Source of the DNA: Deltaproteobacteria bacterium HGW-Deltaproteobacteria-12
GTDB lineage: Bacteria; Desulfobacterota; Syntrophia; Syntrophales; Smithellaceae
Direction: 5' to 3'
Length of the DNA stretch: 47,492 nucleotides
NCBI GenBank assembly: GCA_002840565.1
Contig: PHBK01000003.1
Coordinates: 1 to 47,492, forward strand
Made by a program: the position numbers and the translations under genes. Every line of letters starts with the position of its first letter. The stretch's first letter is position 1. Positions 7,406-15,894 of the stretch are shown here, one piece after another. The notes below the pieces were generated by a model, which worked only from the letters and a program-made list of their open reading frames with translations, was not told the DNA's origin and did not search any database.

Positions 7406-8043
7406 ACCTTCCTGTAATTATTATCGGTGCGGGCGGCCATGCCAGGGTTTTGATTTCTGTATTGAAAGCCAGAAAAATGGATATTCTGGGGATAACGGAG
7501 CGGGCACTGAATAAGGTTGGCGAAGGCATTAGTGGAATTTCCATCTTGGGACAGGATGACATCATCCTTAACTATTTGCCGGATTCAATTTTGCTGGTAA
7601 ATGGAATCGGGTCCACAGAATCAGCAGCGAATCGGGAATCCATCTTTAAAAAATTCAAAAATTCAGGTTACACATTTGCATCTGCTATTCATCACTCTGC
7701 CTTGATTATGGAAGATGTGAAATTAGGCGAAGGCGTGCAAATTATGGCCGGCGCCATTATTCAGCCGGGATGCGTGATCGGAGATAATTCCATTATCAAT
7801 ACCGGCGCTATTATTGATCATGATTGCATGATCGGCGATCATGTGCATGTTGCCCCGGGGGCTGTTCTTTCGGGTGGTGTGCATATTGGCTCTAAAGCAC
7901 ATATCGGCACGGCGGCGGCAGTAATTCAGGGAAAAAGCATCGGTGCAGGGGCCATTATCGGTGCCGGCGCTGTTGTCATTGAAGATATACCTGAAAGAAC
8001 TAAGGTTGTGGGCGTACCTGCAAGACTTATGGAAAGAAGATAA
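7402..8043 (+). CDS. LegH/NeuD/PglD-family sugar O- or N-acetyltransferase
   Basis: A 213-residue protein with the two-part PglD/NeuD design. The N-terminal domain starts VIIIGAGGHARVLISVLKAR, a nucleotide-sugar-binding Rossmann-like fold. The C-terminal half is a left-handed beta-helix of hexapeptide repeats (VQIMAGAIIQPGCVIGDNSI and onward), with the catalytic-type His in IIDHDCMIGDH. It ends in the common VVGVPARLMERR. In Leg pathways this family acetylates the 4-amino group of the UDP-trideoxy sugar (LegH); in sialate loci it O-acetylates the acid (NeuD). Since legC precedes it, LegH is the better guess. It has an ATGA overlap with legI. Confidence 0.8.
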   Translation: MNLPVIIIGAGGHARVLISVLKARKMDILGITERALNKVGEGISGISILGQDDIILNYLPDSILLVNGIGSTESAANRESIFKKFKNSGYTFASAIHHSALIMEDVKLGEGVQIMAGAIIQPGCVIGDNSIINTGAIIDHDCMIGDHVHVAPGAVLSGGVHIGSKAHIGTAAAVIQGKSIGAGAIIGAGAVVIEDIPERTKVVGVPARLMERR

Positions 8044-8048
8044 ACACC

Positions 8049-9128
8049 ATGGATGCAGAAAAAATAAGACTATTTCTGGCTGACAAAGAAATAACAATAA
8101 AACAGGCGATGCTGCAGTTGACACAGCGGGGTATAAAAATACTTTTTATCATCGATCAGAATCAAAAACTTATTGGAACACTTACAGATGGAGACATCAG
8201 GAGGGGAATAACATGTGGCATAGATTTAACAGCAAAAATTGCCGAGATCATGAAGGAGAAATTCTTCAGCTTTAATCTGGCTGATGAAAACATTAAGGAA
8301 AAAGCCCATGAACTCATGAAGGAACGTCTAATCGAATTCATACCTGTTTTAGATGATTTCGGAAAGATTACCGATATCATATCCTGGTACGAGAGTATTT
8401 CTGCTGAGCCAATCAGGATAAAACGGCCATTTTTTAATAATCCAGTGGTAATAATGGCCGGCGGAAAAGGCACTAGATTGGATCCTTTTACCAAAATTCT
8501 TCCCAAGCCTCTTATCCCTCTTGGTGAAAAGCCGATCGTTGAAGTGATTATGGACCGCTTTTACGAAAGAGGCTTCAATAAATTTAAGCTTGTGATCAAC
8601 CACAAGAAAGAAATGATTAAACTTTATTTCAGTGAGAATAAGCAACCGTATGAATTGGAGTTGATCGAAGAAAATGAATATTGCGGCACGGTAGGCGGAC
8701 TTTCTTTGTTGAAAGGTAAAATCAAGGACACGTTTATTCTGACCAATTGTGATACTCTGCTTGACGGTGATTATGGCGAATTTTTAACCTGGCACAAAGA
8801 AAATTTCAATACATTAACCATTATCGGTTCGCATAAAGAAGTTGATGTACCCTACGGCGTACTTAATATGACGAATGGTTCCCTGTTTGAAATGATCGAA
8901 AAACCCAAGTATGATATATTTGTCAATACCGGCTCGTATGTTATGGAGCCGAAAGTTCTCGATTGTTTGATTGATAACGAAAGAATGGACATCGACAAAT
9001 TAATAAAAGCAATTAAGCTGTCCCCTGCCGACAAAGTAGGTGTCTTCCCTTGTTGGGGAAGGTGGTTTGATGTCGGGCAATGGGATGAATATAAGAGAAC
9101 TTTGAAATATTTGGGCATTGAAGGCTGA
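8049..9128 (+). CDS. ptmE: CBS-domain sugar-1-phosphate nucleotidyltransferase, PtmE-like
   Basis: A 359-residue fusion. Residues 1-118 form a pair of CBS domains (ILFIIDQNQKLIGTLTDGDI and a second repeat with LIEFIPVLDDFGKI). Residues 131-359 form a nucleotidyltransferase with VVIMAGGKGTRLDPFTKILP (GGKGTRL at 138-144) and IEKPKYDIFVNTGSYVMEP. In Campylobacter the matching protein PtmE is a GlcN-1-P guanylyltransferase that feeds a GDP-linked legionaminic acid route. The CBS pair probably binds a nucleotide and regulates activity. It lies 5 nt after the acetyltransferase gene. The nucleotide choice (GTP or UTP) cannot be read from sequence. Confidence 0.8.
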   Translation: MDAEKIRLFLADKEITIKQAMLQLTQRGIKILFIIDQNQKLIGTLTDGDIRRGITCGIDLTAKIAEIMKEKFFSFNLADENIKEKAHELMKERLIEFIPVLDDFGKITDIISWYESISAEPIRIKRPFFNNPVVIMAGGKGTRLDPFTKILPKPLIPLGEKPIVEVIMDRFYERGFNKFKLVINHKKEMIKLYFSENKQPYELELIEENEYCGTVGGLSLLKGKIKDTFILTNCDTLLDGDYGEFLTWHKENFNTLTIIGSHKEVDVPYGVLNMTNGSLFEMIEKPKYDIFVNTGSYVMEPKVLDCLIDNERMDIDKLIKAIKLSPADKVGVFPCWGRWFDVGQWDEYKRTLKYLGIEG

Positions 9129-9177
9129 TTTCATCTATTCTAGTCTGGCCAATAACTGATATGGTAACAACAGATAA

Positions 9178-9897
9178 ATGATTAATGGCAAATCTTTTTT
9201 AGCTATCATTCCGGCGCGCGGCGGCTCCAAAGGAGTCCAGCAAAAAAACATAAGGCTTGTTGCGGGAAAGCCTTTGATAGCATGGACAATAGAGGCAGCA
9301 AAAAAATCCAAATATCTCGACCGGATAATCCTTTCATCTGAAGATGAAGAAATAATTAAAGTCGCGCGGCATTGGAATTGCGAAGTCCCGTTTATCCGTC
9401 CCGCTGAACTGGCGCAGGACAATGTTACAGGCATAGAGCCTGTTTTACATGCACTTAACAATATCAACGAACAATATGATTATTTAGTTTTATTGCAGCC
9501 AACATCTCCTTTACGCATAGCCGACGATATTGACGGCTGCATTGAAAAATGTATACTGCAAAATGAAACTGCATGTGTTTCGGTCACAACACCTGACAAA
9601 AGCCCTTTCTGGATGTATTCTCTGGACAGCGCGGGCAAATTAAAACCCATTATAAAGCAAAGGAAGACAGTATTGTTAAGGCAACAGTTCGAAGGCGCTT
9701 ATGCATTGAACGGCGCCGTTTACGTTGCCAATACCCGCTGGTTTGTGAAAAACAAAAAATTCATTTCTGACGAGACGGTAGCGTATATCATGCCGAAAAA
9801 GAGATCGCTTGATATAGATACGGAATTTGATCTGGAAATATGCGAGATCTTGCTGATGAAAAGTAAAGAATTAAATAAGCTGGAGCATGACCTTTAA
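9178..9897 (+). CDS. legF: CMP-ulosonate cytidylyltransferase, LegF/NeuA type
   Basis: A 239-residue cytidylyltransferase with the signature LAIIPARGGSKGVQQKNIRL near the N terminus, PLIAWTIEAAKKSKYLD, and LLQPTSPLRIADDIDGCI. The near-terminal segment RSLDIDTEFDLEICE is the usual NeuA ending that carries metal-binding acids. It activates the nonulosonic acid to its CMP form in the cytoplasm for glycosyltransferases. It closes the set legC-legG-legI-acetyltransferase-ptmE-legF. A 49-nt gap precedes it, the first real break in the block. NeuA, LegF and PseF share this fold, so the acid is assigned by neighbours. Confidence 0.87.
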   Translation: MINGKSFLAIIPARGGSKGVQQKNIRLVAGKPLIAWTIEAAKKSKYLDRIILSSEDEEIIKVARHWNCEVPFIRPAELAQDNVTGIEPVLHALNNINEQYDYLVLLQPTSPLRIADDIDGCIEKCILQNETACVSVTTPDKSPFWMYSLDSAGKLKPIIKQRKTVLLRQQFEGAYALNGAVYVANTRWFVKNKKFISDETVAYIMPKKRSLDIDTEFDLEICEILLMKSKELNKLEHDL

Positions 9898-9906
9898 CAT
9901 TCAATT

Positions 9907-10785
9907 ATGGGAATAAACAGAAGAGTTATTGCCAGGCTGGACATTAAGGGACCAAATCTTGTGAAGGGAATTCATTTGGAAGGATTAAGAGTCCTTGGAA
10001 AACCAGAGCAATTTGCGCGTTACTATTATCAAGCAGGCGTCGACGAGATGATGTATGTAGATGTTGTCGCCAGTCTTTATAATCGAAACAGCATACATGA
10101 GATTGTCACAAGAACGGCTAGAGAGATCTTTATTCCCCTTACCGTAGCCGGTGGCATCAGGACAATAGATGATATCCGCAAAATACTAAGGTCGGGTGCT
10201 GATAAAGTTTCAATTAATACGACAGCAATAAAAAATCCTGAGATATTAAGAGAAGCATCCCGGACATTTGGATCATCCACTATTGTTGTCGCTATTGAGG
10301 CCATTAAACAACAGGATGGTCGTTATTTTGCTTACACGGACAATGGACGAGAGCACACGGGCATTGAAGTTTTAAAATGGGCTAAGAAAGTGGAAGAACT
10401 CGGTGCGGGAGAAATTGTAATAACATCCGTTGATCGGGAAGGAACAGGTCTGGGATTTGATATTGAATTAACAAAGATGGTTTCCGATGCGGTATCGATC
10501 CCAGTTATCGCTCATGGTGGAGCTGGATGCATGGAAGATATAAAGGAAGTGATCAATGAAGGAAATGCCGATGCCGTGGCTGTTGCATCCATGCTTCATT
10601 ACGAATTCATAAGCAGAAACGGATCAACCGGCGATTATAAAAAAGAAGGTAATATTGAATTCTTAAAAAGCGGCCGCAGTTTTTCAAGGATCACTTCGAG
10701 CACTCTTCCTGACATCAAGCAGTACCTCCATAACCAGAATATTCATTGCCGTTATAACCGTATTACAAATCAGTCCAATGTGTGA
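9907..10785 (+). CDS. hisF: HisF-like ammonia-channelling subunit for sugar amidation
   Basis: A 292-residue (beta/alpha)8 barrel clearly related to HisF: RRVIARLDIKGPNLVKG, PLTVAGGIRTIDDIRKIL, GADKVSINTTAIKNPE, GAGEIVITSVDREGTG and IPVIAHGGAG. True HisF needs two catalytic Asp residues (D11 and D130 in Thermotoga). Here the first is kept (Asp12) but the second is Glu131 in VVAIEAIK. Length and context (HisH next, then amidotransferases) match the WbuZ/HisF2 proteins of acetamidino-sugar loci, which pass ammonia from HisH to the amidotransferase rather than making histidine precursors. It overlaps the next gene by 8 nt. Confidence 0.85.
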   Translation: MGINRRVIARLDIKGPNLVKGIHLEGLRVLGKPEQFARYYYQAGVDEMMYVDVVASLYNRNSIHEIVTRTAREIFIPLTVAGGIRTIDDIRKILRSGADKVSINTTAIKNPEILREASRTFGSSTIVVAIEAIKQQDGRYFAYTDNGREHTGIEVLKWAKKVEELGAGEIVITSVDREGTGLGFDIELTKMVSDAVSIPVIAHGGAGCMEDIKEVINEGNADAVAVASMLHYEFISRNGSTGDYKKEGNIEFLKSGRSFSRITSSTLPDIKQYLHNQNIHCRYNRITNQSNV

Positions 10786-11458
10786 AAAGAAAAAAATATC
10801 TATAGCTATCGTAGATTACGAAGCAGGTAATTTATTCAGCGTTGAGCATGCCTGTATAGCAGTTGGTTTAAAGCCGCTGATCACCAGTAAGCCGGAAGAT
10901 ATACTACTGTCCGATGCATTAATCCTACCGGGTGTTGGCGCTTTCGGTGATGCGATAAAAAATCTTCATAAATTGAATTTGATACAACCGCTTCAAGAAT
11001 TTGCTGCAAGCGGAAAACCATTCATGGGAATTTGCCTGGGAATGCAACTTCTGTTCTCAAAAAGTGAAGAATTTGGAGAGCATGAAGGATTAAATCTTAT
11101 TGCAGGCGATGTGATAAAATTTCCATCAGCAAATAAAAGCGATGAAAAAGTTAAAATCCCCCAAATCGGCTGGAATCAGATATTTCATCCGCCGGACGTA
11201 AAGGGGAGATGGGATGGAACACCACTGGAGAAAATTAATGATGGTGAATTCATGTATTTTGTACATTCCTTCTATGCGGTACCCAAATATTCGGAGAACA
11301 TCCTTGCCGTTACTGAATATGGTGATTTAGAGTACTGTTCAGCAGTAATTAAGAACAATATCTTCGCAACTCAGTTTCATCCCGAAAAGAGTGCAGCTGA
11401 AGGAATAAAAATATATCAAGATTGGGCAAATAAAATAATTGGCAATACGGAGAGTTAG
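10778..11458 (+). CDS. hisH: HisH-like glutamine amidotransferase for sugar amidation
   Basis: A 226-residue class I glutaminase. The nucleophile Cys86 lies in MGICLGMQLLFS, and His201 and Glu203 complete the triad in FATQFHPEKSAAEG. LPGVGAFGDAIKNL is the oxyanion-strand region. It hydrolyses glutamine and delivers ammonia through its HisF-like partner, encoded immediately upstream with an 8-nt overlap. By analogy with HisH2/HisF2 and the WbpG-type amidotransferase of Pseudomonas aeruginosa O5, the ammonia is used to form an acetamidino group on a sugar. No histidine biosynthesis genes are nearby. Confidence 0.87.
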   Translation: MCEKKKISIAIVDYEAGNLFSVEHACIAVGLKPLITSKPEDILLSDALILPGVGAFGDAIKNLHKLNLIQPLQEFAASGKPFMGICLGMQLLFSKSEEFGEHEGLNLIAGDVIKFPSANKSDEKVKIPQIGWNQIFHPPDVKGRWDGTPLEKINDGEFMYFVHSFYAVPKYSENILAVTEYGDLEYCSAVIKNNIFATQFHPEKSAAEGIKIYQDWANKIIGNTES

Positions 11459-11464
11459 AGCCAT

Positions 11465-12685
11465 ATGGATGAGAGATTAGAAGTAAAATATGGTTTGCCG
11501 GAAAAGGTTGTATTCTGCAAACGTTGTGTAATGTCTAATCAGAGGCCTGCTTCCGCAGTAGAGTTTAAACATACCATCGACAGTAAAAAAGTTACTCTCA
11601 ACATAGGTAAAGATGGAGTCTGCGATGCCTGCAGGCATGCTGATGAAAAAGAAAAAATTGATTGGAAAAAAAGAGAGGATGAGCTTCTCTTGGTGTTGGA
11701 TAAACATCGCCGCAATGATGGCTATTATGATTGTATAGTACCTGGAAGTGGTGGCAAGGACAGTGCTTTCCAATCTCACGTCCTGAAATATAAATATGGT
11801 ATGCATCCTTTGACTGTGACATGGCCACCCATTCTTTATACAGATTATGGCTACCGAAATTTCAGAAGGTGGGTTGAAGTTGGCGGGTTTGATAATATAA
11901 GCTTTAATCAGAATGGTCGTATCATGAAATTGCTGACTCGATTATCCATAGAAAATCTCTTCCATCCATTCCAGACGTTCATGTTGGGACAAAAAGTGCT
12001 CGCTCCCAAGGTTTCATTACAATATAAAATCCCCCTAATTTTCTATGGCGAAAATGAAGCTGAGTATGGGAATCCGATTGCAGATAATGCCACATCATTA
12101 CGGGACAAATCCTATTTCAGCATGAAGAATCTTGATGAAATGTATCTCGGTGGCCTGTCTATAAAAGAAATCAGAGAAAGATATAAAATAGAGTTAGTCG
12201 ATTTGACGGCTTACTTGCCGGCGCCGTTTGAAGAACTCGAAAAATCCAATATTGAGGTACATTACCTCGGATACTATTTAAAATGGACGCCGCAGGAAGT
12301 TTATTATTATGCAGTCGAGAACACGGGATTCGAAGCACGGCCTTTCAGAACACAGGGAACATACAGCAAATATAACAGCATTGACGATAAGATCGATGAT
12401 CTTCATTATTATACGACCTTTATCAAATTTGGAATTGGGCGCGCAACCTATGATGCGGCTCAGGAGATAAGAAATAGACATCTGACCAGAGAAGAGGGTG
12501 TAGCCTTAGTGAAGCGTTTTGATGGAGAATTTCCAGATAAATACTTTGATGAAATCATGGATCATATCGGTATGACGAGAGACAGATTTATGGAATTGTG
12601 CGATCAGTTTCGTTCCCCGCACCTATGGGTAAAGGAAGATGGTGAGTGGAAGTTAAGACATGCTGTCTGGCATGGTGACAAATGA
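11465..12685 (+). CDS. N-acetyl sugar amidotransferase, copy 1
   Basis: A 406-residue member of the WbpG/WbuX/PseA family (TIGR03573-like). A zinc-ribbon-like N terminus has Cys18, Cys21, Cys53 and Cys56 (CKRCVMSNQRP and CDACRHADEKEKIDW). The ATP-pyrophosphatase loop GSGGKDSAFQSH has SGGKDS at 95-100. Later segments such as PLIFYGENEAEYGN and GYYLKWTPQEVYYYA are typical of the family. The enzyme activates an N-acetyl carbonyl with ATP and uses ammonia from HisH/HisF to make an acetamidino group. Next to the Leg genes the likely target is the legionaminate or its precursor. It starts 6 nt after hisH. Confidence 0.85.
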   Translation: MDERLEVKYGLPEKVVFCKRCVMSNQRPASAVEFKHTIDSKKVTLNIGKDGVCDACRHADEKEKIDWKKREDELLLVLDKHRRNDGYYDCIVPGSGGKDSAFQSHVLKYKYGMHPLTVTWPPILYTDYGYRNFRRWVEVGGFDNISFNQNGRIMKLLTRLSIENLFHPFQTFMLGQKVLAPKVSLQYKIPLIFYGENEAEYGNPIADNATSLRDKSYFSMKNLDEMYLGGLSIKEIRERYKIELVDLTAYLPAPFEELEKSNIEVHYLGYYLKWTPQEVYYYAVENTGFEARPFRTQGTYSKYNSIDDKIDDLHYYTTFIKFGIGRATYDAAQEIRNRHLTREEGVALVKRFDGEFPDKYFDEIMDHIGMTRDRFMELCDQFRSPHLWVKEDGEWKLRHAVWHGDK

Positions 12686-12747
12686 ACCAGCGGGCAGAAG
12701 ATGCCTATATCGATGTGAAAGTCTATAAATAAGAATGAAGAGGGAAT

Positions 12748-13866
12748 ATGAAATACTGTAAAAAATGCGTTATGCCTGATACCCGGCCGGGGATCACATT
12801 CAATGAAGAAGGAATTTGTCAGGCCTGTATTAATTATGAAAGCCGGAAAAGTATTGACTGGTCGCAAAGATACAATGAACTGGAAAAATTATGCGATAAA
12901 TACCGGGGTTCTAAAGGTAAGAGTTATGATTGTATTATTGCCGTTAGCGGCGGGAAGGACAGTCATTACCAGACCCACATCATGAAAGAAAAAATGAGGA
13001 TGACTCCGTTGCTTGTAAGTGTGGAGGATAATTTCCCCATGACCGGAGCCGGACTGCATAACATCAAGAATATTTCGGAAGCTTTTGGTTGCGATATCAT
13101 CAGCTTAAAACCTAATCTCCGGGCACAAAAAATTATCATGCGGGCAACTTTTGAAAAATACGGAAAGCCCACATGGTTCATAGACAGATTGATCTATACC
13201 TATCCTCTTCATATGGGTGTTAAGTTCAACATCCCGCTTATTGTATACGGAGAAAATATAAGTTTTGAATATGGCGGTGAACAAAAAAAGGAAACCTATT
13301 CGGCTAAAGATCAGATTAATAATGGTGTGGCATCAGACATGCCTTTGGAAGAATTTTCTTCCCGTGAAATAAACGAGGCAGAATTATGCCTATTGAAGGC
13401 GCCTGACCAGACAGATATAGATAAATTGGATCCGCTGTATCTCAGCTATTTTGTCCATTGGAACAGTTACAGAAACTATATTTTTGCGAAAAAAAGAGGG
13501 TTTAAAGATCTGACCCATGAATGGAAAAGAACCCATCATATCGAGAGTTATGACCAGGTGGACAGCCGAGCGTACATGGTTCATCCCTGGCTGAAATATC
13601 CGAAATTCGGTCATGCGACCGCTACGGATTATGCAGCACGGCTTATCCGCTATGGTTTACTGACAAGAGATGAAGCCATAGAATTAGTGAAAAAACATGA
13701 TCACGATCTTGATCCGAAATGTGTAGATGATTTTTGTCAATTTCTTGGTTATTCGGCCAAAGAATTTTGGGAGATAGTGGATAAGCATTATAACCGGGAA
13801 ATATTCAAACAGAATGAATTCAATGAATGGGTATTGAAAAATACCGTATGGACTGACCATATTTAG
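12748..13866 (+). CDS. N-acetyl sugar amidotransferase, copy 2
   Basis: A 372-residue paralogue of the preceding gene product. The cysteine ribbon is more compact (Cys4, Cys7, Cys24, Cys27; YCKKCVMPDTRP and CQACINYESRKSIDW). The PP-loop is AVSGGKDSHYQTH with SGGKDS at 67-72. VYGENISFEYGG and FVHWNSYRNYIFAKKRG correspond to copy 1 segments. A good Shine-Dalgarno (AAGAGGGA) precedes ATG after a 62-nt gap. Two adjacent amidotransferases with one HisH/HisF pair could act on two sugars, work as a heteromer, or one could be decaying, though both keep all visible motifs. Confidence 0.83.
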   Translation: MKYCKKCVMPDTRPGITFNEEGICQACINYESRKSIDWSQRYNELEKLCDKYRGSKGKSYDCIIAVSGGKDSHYQTHIMKEKMRMTPLLVSVEDNFPMTGAGLHNIKNISEAFGCDIISLKPNLRAQKIIMRATFEKYGKPTWFIDRLIYTYPLHMGVKFNIPLIVYGENISFEYGGEQKKETYSAKDQINNGVASDMPLEEFSSREINEAELCLLKAPDQTDIDKLDPLYLSYFVHWNSYRNYIFAKKRGFKDLTHEWKRTHHIESYDQVDSRAYMVHPWLKYPKFGHATATDYAARLIRYGLLTRDEAIELVKKHDHDLDPKCVDDFCQFLGYSAKEFWEIVDKHYNREIFKQNEFNEWVLKNTVWTDHI

Positions 13867-13875
13867 CTGCAGTTA

Positions 13876-14862
13876 ATGTTGGGAAAACCGATGAAATCAA
13901 TATTTATTGTTGGCGCAGGTCAACTCGGAAGCCGTCATCTCCAGGCTTTAAAAGCAGTTAAAAGTCCGCTTGATATTACGGTTATTGATCCGTCCGCGTT
14001 ATCCCTCAAGATTGCGCAAGAGCGGTATGAAGGCATTGCGGGCGAAAAAACACATCGGGTGAGATATCTGTGCGAGATTCCCCGTTCGTTTGATGCGGTT
14101 GATATAGCTATAATCCCGTCTACTTCAAACGTGCGAAGAGAAATAATAGAAGGCATTTTGAGCAGGGGGCATGTCCAAAACATGATTCTCGAAAAGCTGC
14201 TGTTCAACCATAGGGATGATTATTTCAGGGTGAATGACTTGCTGGAATCAAAAGCGGTAAAAACATGGGTAAACTGCAGCATGCGCACTATGCCATTCTA
14301 TGCCGGCTTAAAATCACTTTTTCAAGGATCTCAATTCTTCTATACGGTTACAGGAAGCCAGTTCGGTCTGATCACAAACGCTGTTCACTATATCGATCAT
14401 ATGGCTTATTTATCGGGAGAACTGAGTTATCAATTGGATTCCAGTCTGCTTGATTATCCTCCAATTGCCAGTAAGCGGCAGGGATTTCTTGAGCTCAACG
14501 GAACGTTATCAGTCAAATTTACAAATGGCTGCACCGGGACATTCACCTGTTTTCGTGAGGGCGCAAGTCCCGTGATGGTTGCAATTGCGTCTCCGGATGT
14601 TCTGGTTATGTCAAAGGAGTGGGAGGGGAAAGCATTGATATCAAAGAAAAGTGAAAACTGGAAGTGGAATGAAGTAGATTCCCCGATCCCCTACCAAAGC
14701 CAGATGACATCAGATGTTGTAACAAGCATTCTGACCAAAGGTACCTGTAACCTGGTCGAATACGATGATTCCTTGAAAATACACCTGACTTTACTGGAAG
14801 GACTGCAACATTTTTTAAATGGAAAAAGCGAAAATAAGTACGATCTCTTTCCATTTACCTGA
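13876..14862 (+). CDS. Gfo/Idh/MocA-family oxidoreductase, divergent
   Basis: A 328-residue dehydrogenase-like protein with an N-terminal Rossmann fold (SIFIVGAGQLGSRHLQALKA) and the family two-domain length. The usual EKP active-site motif reads EKLLFN near residue 105, so the proline is missing and activity may differ. The segment after it (WVNCSMRTMPFYAGL) also departs from the common N-R-R-x pattern. An alternative start at 13891 (MKSIFIVGAG) begins right at the first strand and has GGGA-like pairing upstream; either could be used. Members in such loci oxidise or reduce nucleotide sugars. The substrate is unknown. Confidence 0.75.
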   Translation: MLGKPMKSIFIVGAGQLGSRHLQALKAVKSPLDITVIDPSALSLKIAQERYEGIAGEKTHRVRYLCEIPRSFDAVDIAIIPSTSNVRREIIEGILSRGHVQNMILEKLLFNHRDDYFRVNDLLESKAVKTWVNCSMRTMPFYAGLKSLFQGSQFFYTVTGSQFGLITNAVHYIDHMAYLSGELSYQLDSSLLDYPPIASKRQGFLELNGTLSVKFTNGCTGTFTCFREGASPVMVAIASPDVLVMSKEWEGKALISKKSENWKWNEVDSPIPYQSQMTSDVVTSILTKGTCNLVEYDDSLKIHLTLLEGLQHFLNGKSENKYDLFPFT

Positions 14863-14937
14863 AACTTCTGAATGGTTATAACGAAAAAATTAAATTTCTA
14901 GTGCGACGGATATCAATCATATCTGAAGGAGAGTAGT

Positions 14938-15894
14938 GTGAACAAAATTTTGTTGGTTGGCGCCGGTCCGATGGCAATTGATTACGCAAAAATCCTTACA
15001 GCTTTAAATATGAACGTGATAGCGGTAGGCAGGGGGAAAACTTCTGCAGAAAGTTTTAAGGTCGCTTCGGGTATTCCCGTTTATACGGGAGGCATTGAAA
15101 GCTGGTTAATGCAGAATAAGGAGGTTCCTGATAAAGCCGTTGTAGCTGTATGTGAGATGGCGTTGGGCAAGGTCGCGCTGCTGCTGCTTGAACACGGAAT
15201 TAAATCTTTACTGGTTGAAAAACCAGGTGCCGCAAATGCTGCAGAAGCGGGACAGGTTTTGCGTCAGGCAATAGAAAAGGACTCCAGAGTTTATGTTGCG
15301 TATAACCGCCGGTTCTATTCCTCAGTCCGGAAGGCTCGAGAAATAATAGACTCAGACGGCGGAGTCACATCGTTTAATTTCGAATTTACGGAATGGAGCC
15401 ATGTCATCAAGGATCTGCCGAAGGAAGAAGGTGTAAAGGAACAGTGGTTTCTTCATAACTCCACGCATGTTATGGATCTAGCGTTTTATCTGGGCGGGCG
15501 GCCGAGGGAAATCAGCTGTTATACTGCCGGTGGTTTAAATTGGCATCCGTCCGGTTCAATATATTCCGGTGCCGGGATCACTGAAAAAGGCGCACTTTTC
15601 TCTTATCAGGCCAACTGGGAATCGCCGGGAAGATGGGGTGTAGAAGTCCTGACAAAAAAGCATCGATTGATACTTCGACCGCTGGAGAGGCTGCACATCC
15701 AAAATATAGGCAGTGTGGCTGTAGAAGAAGTTTCGCTGGCAGATGATTTAGACAAAAAATTTAAGCCGGGTTTGTACCTGCAGGTGCAGGCATTTATTGA
15801 AGGCAAAACAACCAACCTGCCCGACATACAGGAACAGTCTATTAATCTTCATTATTATCAAATGATTGGCGGGAAGAAACCGGAAGCCTGTTAG
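14938..15894 (+). CDS. Gfo/Idh/MocA-family oxidoreductase
   Basis: A 318-residue NAD(P)-dependent oxidoreductase starting at GTG behind the Shine-Dalgarno GAAGGAGAG. The Rossmann domain opens ILLVGAGPMAIDYAKIL. The canonical active-site segment LLVEKPGAANAAEAG (Lys near residue 95) is intact, and VYVAYNRRFYSSVR and WFLHNSTHVMDLAFYLGGRP carry the usual conserved Arg and His. It probably oxidises a ring hydroxyl of a sugar or sugar nucleotide. Together with the divergent upstream paralogue it may form a pair, one acting as the dehydrogenase. Substrate unknown. Confidence 0.8.
   Translation: MNKILLVGAGPMAIDYAKILTALNMNVIAVGRGKTSAESFKVASGIPVYTGGIESWLMQNKEVPDKAVVAVCEMALGKVALLLLEHGIKSLLVEKPGAANAAEAGQVLRQAIEKDSRVYVAYNRRFYSSVRKAREIIDSDGGVTSFNFEFTEWSHVIKDLPKEEGVKEQWFLHNSTHVMDLAFYLGGRPREISCYTAGGLNWHPSGSIYSGAGITEKGALFSYQANWESPGRWGVEVLTKKHRLILRPLERLHIQNIGSVAVEEVSLADDLDKKFKPGLYLQVQAFIEGKTTNLPDIQEQSINLHYYQMIGGKKPEAC

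Noticed and set aside
9907..11458. HisF and HisH as histidine biosynthesis enzymes
   Set aside because: No other his genes are present, a catalytic Asp is replaced, and amidotransferase genes follow directly.
12682..12732. 16-codon frame with ATGA overlap after the first amidotransferase
   Set aside because: Too short and without a recognisable domain; probably chance, although a gene remnant cannot be ruled out.
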